From the NCBI GenBank assembly GCA_007123425.1, contig SKLC01000108.1, positions 1 to 6,494 of the forward strand: a DNA stretch of 6,494 nucleotides, in the 5' to 3' direction. Each line of letters starts with the position of its first letter. The first letter of the stretch is position 1. This DNA is from Nitriliruptoraceae bacterium. GTDB lineage: Bacteria; Actinomycetota; Nitriliruptoria; Nitriliruptorales; Nitriliruptoraceae. The notes below the pieces were generated by a model. That model was not told the origin of the DNA. It was given only the letters and a program-made list of their open reading frames with translations, and did no database searches. This document shows, one piece after another, positions 4,722-6,494 of this stretch. Position numbers and translations under genes: made by a program.

Positions 4722-5931
4722 ACCCCTGGCGGAGCGCACCTTCGCGATCGAGCACCCGCGAGAGCGAGGCCACCACCTCGAGGTCGCCGATGTCCCGGAC
4801 GAGGCGCACGAGCATCTCCTGGCGCTGCCCCTCATCACCGGGCACGGGCCCGTAGCGGTCCACCTGGCAGCAGGCCGCCACGACCCGGGCTGGCAGCGCG
4901 ACCTCCCCGCTCGCCGCGTGCGGCTCGCCGTGCGCCTCGATGACGTCGGCCACCCGCGACAGCGAGTCCGTCTCGCGGATGATGCTCGCACCGCCGCGGG
5001 CGAGCTGCGGCCGGGAGACGTGGGCGTCAGGATCGTCGTGACGGATCCGGCCCAGCTCGTGGAGGTGGGAGGCGTGCTCCAGGACCGTGAGGGTGTCGGC
5101 GTCCAGGCCCAGGTCGAGACCGACCTGGTGAGCCAGCCGTCCCACCCGCACGCCGTGCTCGGCGTCGACGGCACCCAGCTGCTCCGGCAGGCGGGACATG
5201 GCCCGGATCGTCTGGTCGTACGCGCGGGAGGCGACGGCGAAGCGGTCCATGCCCATGCGCGCAGCCAGCAACGGGATCAGCATCGTCGGCAGCGTCCAGG
5301 CGCCGAGCACGTCGTAGACCAGGCCACCCAGCAGCGCGGTCGAGCTCACCGCCGCACCACCCATCCAGCTGTGCCCCACGGCCTCGACCACGCGCCGCGG
5401 CAGGTGGCTCATGCGGGTGGCCTGCAGCGACATGACCTGCACGAGCGGGCTGCCGACCATGATGGCCAGCACGACCGCGAAGCCCGCCCCGAGGTCGATG
5501 GAGGCGACCGCCCCCTCGTGCGTAGTCGTGCCCGTCCAGCCCACCCCCAGCGTCGCGCCCACGGCGACCACACCGGCCAGGCTCCAGCTGCCCACCACGC
5601 GCATGGCGAAGGGCCCCGGGTGGATGCCCTGGCGCTCCACGACCCGCGCGAGCAGCCAGCCGGTGGCGCCGACCGCCACGAGCGCGACCGGCGAGGCACC
5701 GAGCAGCGCCAGCGTCGCCACGATCGCCATCGAGGTGGGGACCGGGCGGCCGCCGGGCTGGCGCATCGGCAACAGCTCGGTGACGGTGGTCGCGACGACG
5801 AACAAGACGTAGTGGAGCAGGCTCAGCTCGGCGCGAGGCACCTCGTCCAGCAGCCACCACAGCGCGCCGACGCTCCCGCCGACCACCGTGGCGGGCACCA
5901 GGAGCAGCAGCCGCTGCGCGATCGAGCGCAT
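4720..5931 (-). CDS. Membrane protein with a C-terminal degenerate HD-GYP-like domain
   Basis: A 403-residue protein. The N-terminal half holds about six hydrophobic helices (near 7-27, 40-56, 66-97 as one or two, 112-133, 147-168, 194-222), resembling the membrane sensor module often fused to HD-GYP domains. A linker (AYDQTIRAMSRL, 237-248) leads into an HD fold: EHGVRVGRLAHQVGLDLGLD (258-277), then HLHELGRI (289-296), where the HD pair is His291-Glu292 and the GK is GR. The second metal-site region has only AHGEPH (333-338) instead of HHERxDGxGYP, and the late Asp motif is reduced to CQVDRY (355-360). It keeps the fold but probably lacks c-di-GMP hydrolysis; it could act as a sensor or regulatory partner. 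ATG 5931 is chosen because GGAGGG (5943-5938) lies six bases upstream and the membrane helix begins at once; the longer frame to 6030 only overlaps the upstream gene. The start overlaps that gene's stop as TGATG, so the two are translationally coupled. Confidence 0.83.
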   Translation of the reverse strand: MRSIAQRLLLLVPATVVGGSVGALWWLLDEVPRAELSLLHYVLFVVATTVTELLPMRQPGGRPVPTSMAIVATLALLGASPVALVAVGATGWLLARVVERQGIHPGPFAMRVVGSWSLAGVVAVGATLGVGWTGTTTHEGAVASIDLGAGFAVVLAIMVGSPLVQVMSLQATRMSHLPRRVVEAVGHSWMGGAAVSSTALLGGLVYDVLGAWTLPTMLIPLLAARMGMDRFAVASRAYDQTIRAMSRLPEQLGAVDAEHGVRVGRLAHQVGLDLGLDADTLTVLEHASHLHELGRIRHDDPDAHVSRPQLARGGASIIRETDSLSRVADVIEAHGEPHAASGEVALPARVVAACCQVDRYGPVPGDEGQRQEMLVRLVRDIGDLEVVASLSRVLDREGALRQG

Positions 5932-6494
5932 CACTCGCCCTCCGGGTGCGCGCGCTCGGCCAGCGTGCCCGTGGGGATCGAGTCGCCATCCAGCTCGTGG
6001 GCACTGGCGAAGTCCTCGGTGGGCGCCCACCCCAGCCGGTCGACGGTCGTCGCCAGCGCCTCGACGACCTCGGGGTCGAACTGTCGGCCGGCGCAGCGGC
6101 GCAGCTCCGCGACGGCCTCCCCCACCGAGAACGCCCGGCGGTAGGAGCGGGTGGAGGTCATCGCGTCGAACGCATCGACCGCGGTCACGATCCGCACCAG
6201 CTGCGAGAGCTCCTGCTCACTGACGCCGTGGGGGTAGCCATGGCCGTCGAGGCGCTCGTGGTGGTAGCCGACGATGTCGAGGGCCGGCGCAAGGAAGTCG
6301 ATGTCGCGCAGGATCTCGGTGCCGATGGTGGGATGCTGCTTGATCTGCGCGAACTCGTCGTCATCGAGGGGCCCGGGCTTGTTGATCACGCACAGCGGGA
6401 CGCCGATCTTGCCCACGTCGTGGAGCAGCGCGGCGTAGCGGACCAGCCGGCGCTCCTCGTAGGGAACGCCGAGCTCCTCGGCCGTGGCGACCGA
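5931..6494 (-). CDS. HD-GYP domain phosphodiesterase, catalytic part (5' end outside window)
   Basis: 187 residues are visible; the frame stays open to the right edge, so the N-terminus is missing. The domain family hydrolyses cyclic di-GMP to pGpG and GMP with a two- or three-metal centre. All signature elements are present: LLHDVGKIGVP (visible 23-33, metal-binding His25-Asp26), the INKPG turn (37-41), HPTIG (54-58), GYHHERLDGHGYP (76-88, His78, His79 and the GYP that names the domain), and VDAFDAMTS (106-114, Asp107). A short tail ends in AERAHPEGE. An internal GTG at 6416 is not a start: the HD pair lies just upstream of it. The preceding visible residues match the helix before the HD motif. 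The stop TGA overlaps the ATG of the degenerate HD-like gene (TGATG). What lies N-terminal, such as a receiver, GAF or membrane sensor, cannot be seen. Activity on c-di-GMP rather than cGAMP is inferred from family. Confidence 0.93.
   Translation of the reverse strand, partial: SVATAEELGVPYEERRLVRYAALLHDVGKIGVPLCVINKPGPLDDDEFAQIKQHPTIGTEILRDIDFLAPALDIVGYHHERLDGHGYPHGVSEQELSQLVRIVTAVDAFDAMTSTRSYRRAFSVGEAVAELRRCAGRQFDPEVVEALATTVDRLGWAPTEDFASAHELDGDSIPTGTLAERAHPEGE
5938..5943 (-). promoter_or_regulatory. Ribosome binding site fixing the start of the degenerate HD-like gene
   Basis: GGAGGG on the minus strand, inside the last codons of the upstream HD-GYP gene, lies six bases before ATG 5931. 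With the TGATG overlap it decides the start and points to coupled translation. Confidence 0.75.

Noticed and set aside
4918..6144. A 408-codon open frame on the plus strand opposite the HD genes
   Set aside because: Antisense shadow spanning two overlapping real genes; the translation is Arg/His/Gln-rich with no motif.

Overview
The window is very GC-rich and its codons end almost always in G or C. A WhiB1-type iron-sulfur regulator next to a PdtaS-type sensor kinase places it in the Actinomycetota. The DUF5317 membrane protein and the HD-GYP genes hint at a lineage outside the classical Streptomyces/Mycobacterium group (for example the Nitriliruptoria or Acidimicrobiia side), but this finer placement is a weak inference. 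It looks like chromosomal core sequence. I see no insertion sequence, integrase, CRISPR array, tRNA or rRNA.

Layout, left to right. (1) Bases 2-346 hold the C-terminal tail of an unidentified protein running in from the left edge, rich in Pro/Glu and then Asp/Glu/Gly. (2) Bases 384-1292 encode a diacylglycerol kinase-family lipid kinase, probably in the same operon. (3) Bases 1293-1527 are non-coding and carry a good promoter and a strong hairpin in the leader of whiB1. (4) Bases 1528-1779 are whiB1, followed by a small single-pass membrane protein (1790-2074). (5) On the minus strand, converging on that block, is a two-gene operon: a 99-residue stand-alone sigma-70 region-4-like protein (3605-3904), then pdtaS (2154-3596). 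(6) Bases 4036-4671 on the plus strand encode a DUF5317 membrane protein, transcribed divergently from the pdtaS operon. (7) Bases 4720-6494 on the minus strand hold two overlapping genes: an intact HD-GYP phosphodiesterase cut by the right edge, then a membrane-anchored protein with a degenerate HD-GYP-like domain.

How the parts fit together. As I remember the M. tuberculosis map, the order lipid kinase, whiB1, pdtaS on the opposite strand matches Rv3218, Rv3219 (whiB1) and Rv3220c (pdtaS), so the left half is probably an old conserved actinobacterial neighbourhood. WhiB1 senses NO/redox through its cluster, and PdtaS is a cytosolic histidine kinase whose known partner PdtaR acts on RNA. The right end suggests cyclic-di-GMP turnover. 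The items most worth a second look are the stand-alone sigma region 4 with altered DNA-reading residues coupled to pdtaS, the pairing of an intact with a degenerate HD-GYP protein by a TGATG overlap, and the hairpin in the whiB1 leader. Several genes start downstream of their longest open frame; the chosen starts are given with reasons.
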